Source: an archaeon (GTDB taxonomy: Archaea; Asgardarchaeota; Heimdallarchaeia; Hodarchaeales; S146-22). From it: a stretch of DNA of 5,689 nucleotides. The stretch spans positions 1 to 5,689 of the forward strand of contig JAJRXH010000675.1 of the NCBI GenBank assembly GCA_024276395.1, in the 5' to 3' direction. Positions 5,684 to 5,689 of this stretch are shown piece after piece (the stretch's first letter is position 1; every line of letters begins with the position of its first letter). The position numbers and the translations under genes are program-made. Under the pieces are notes generated by a model. That model saw nothing but the letters and a program-made list of their open reading frames with translations, was not told the origin of the DNA and did not search any database.

Positions 5684-5689
5684 ATGAGC
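5684..5689 (+). CDS. Possible first codons of a divergent gene cut by the window edge
   Basis: An ATG at 5684 is preceded by GAGGAT (5672-5677) with 6 nt spacing, and by the symmetric TATA-like box at 5641-5648 at a suitable distance. The same frame is open from an earlier ATG at 5654. Only two codons lie inside the window, so no product can be inferred and the call rests on the start signals alone. Confidence 0.2.

Noticed and set aside
1..5689. tRNA genes, CRISPR repeats, insertion sequences or attachment sites
   Set aside because: I found no cloverleaf-like segments, no regularly spaced repeats and no transposase or integrase motifs.

Overview
The window looks like a piece of an archaeal chromosome with moderately low GC content. 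Three observations support this. It encodes a RadA/Rad51-type recombinase with an N-terminal helix-hairpin-helix domain rather than a bacterial RecA. Gene starts are preceded by TATA-like boxes at spacings normal for archaea. The convergent gene ends carry oligo-T tracts instead of stem-loop terminators. I cannot place the organism more precisely from sequence alone.

Layout. Positions 1-1646 (minus strand) hold the N-terminal 548 codons of a membrane-anchored or secreted subtilisin-family serine protease. Its 3' end lies outside the window. Positions 1647-1930 are non-coding or nearly so. They contain the protease promoter, a doubtful 19-residue plus-strand ORF, and a U-rich 3' tract belonging to the next gene. 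Positions 1931-2497 (minus) encode a 188-residue protein with four transmembrane segments and no recognised family. Positions 2498-2685 are a divergent promoter region with a perfect short palindrome next to one TATA box. Positions 2686-4122 (plus) encode cysteinyl-tRNA synthetase (cysS). Positions 4123-4223 are a convergent terminator region. Positions 4224-5204 (minus) encode a RadA-like recombinase. Positions 5249-5596 (minus) encode a small basic protein of unknown function that is probably co-transcribed with radA. The last 80 bases carry a symmetric TATA-like promoter that may also serve a divergent plus-strand gene beginning at the window edge.

Functionally this is mostly a housekeeping neighbourhood: translation (cysS) and recombination (radA), beside an extracytoplasmic protease and a small membrane protein. 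No mobile element, CRISPR array or defence system is visible. The points most worth a second look are the RadA-like protein, the short palindromes at promoters, and the small unknown gene upstream of radA. The RadA-like protein lacks the FxxA phenylalanine and both glycines of the first hairpin motif, and its L1/L2 loops are altered.
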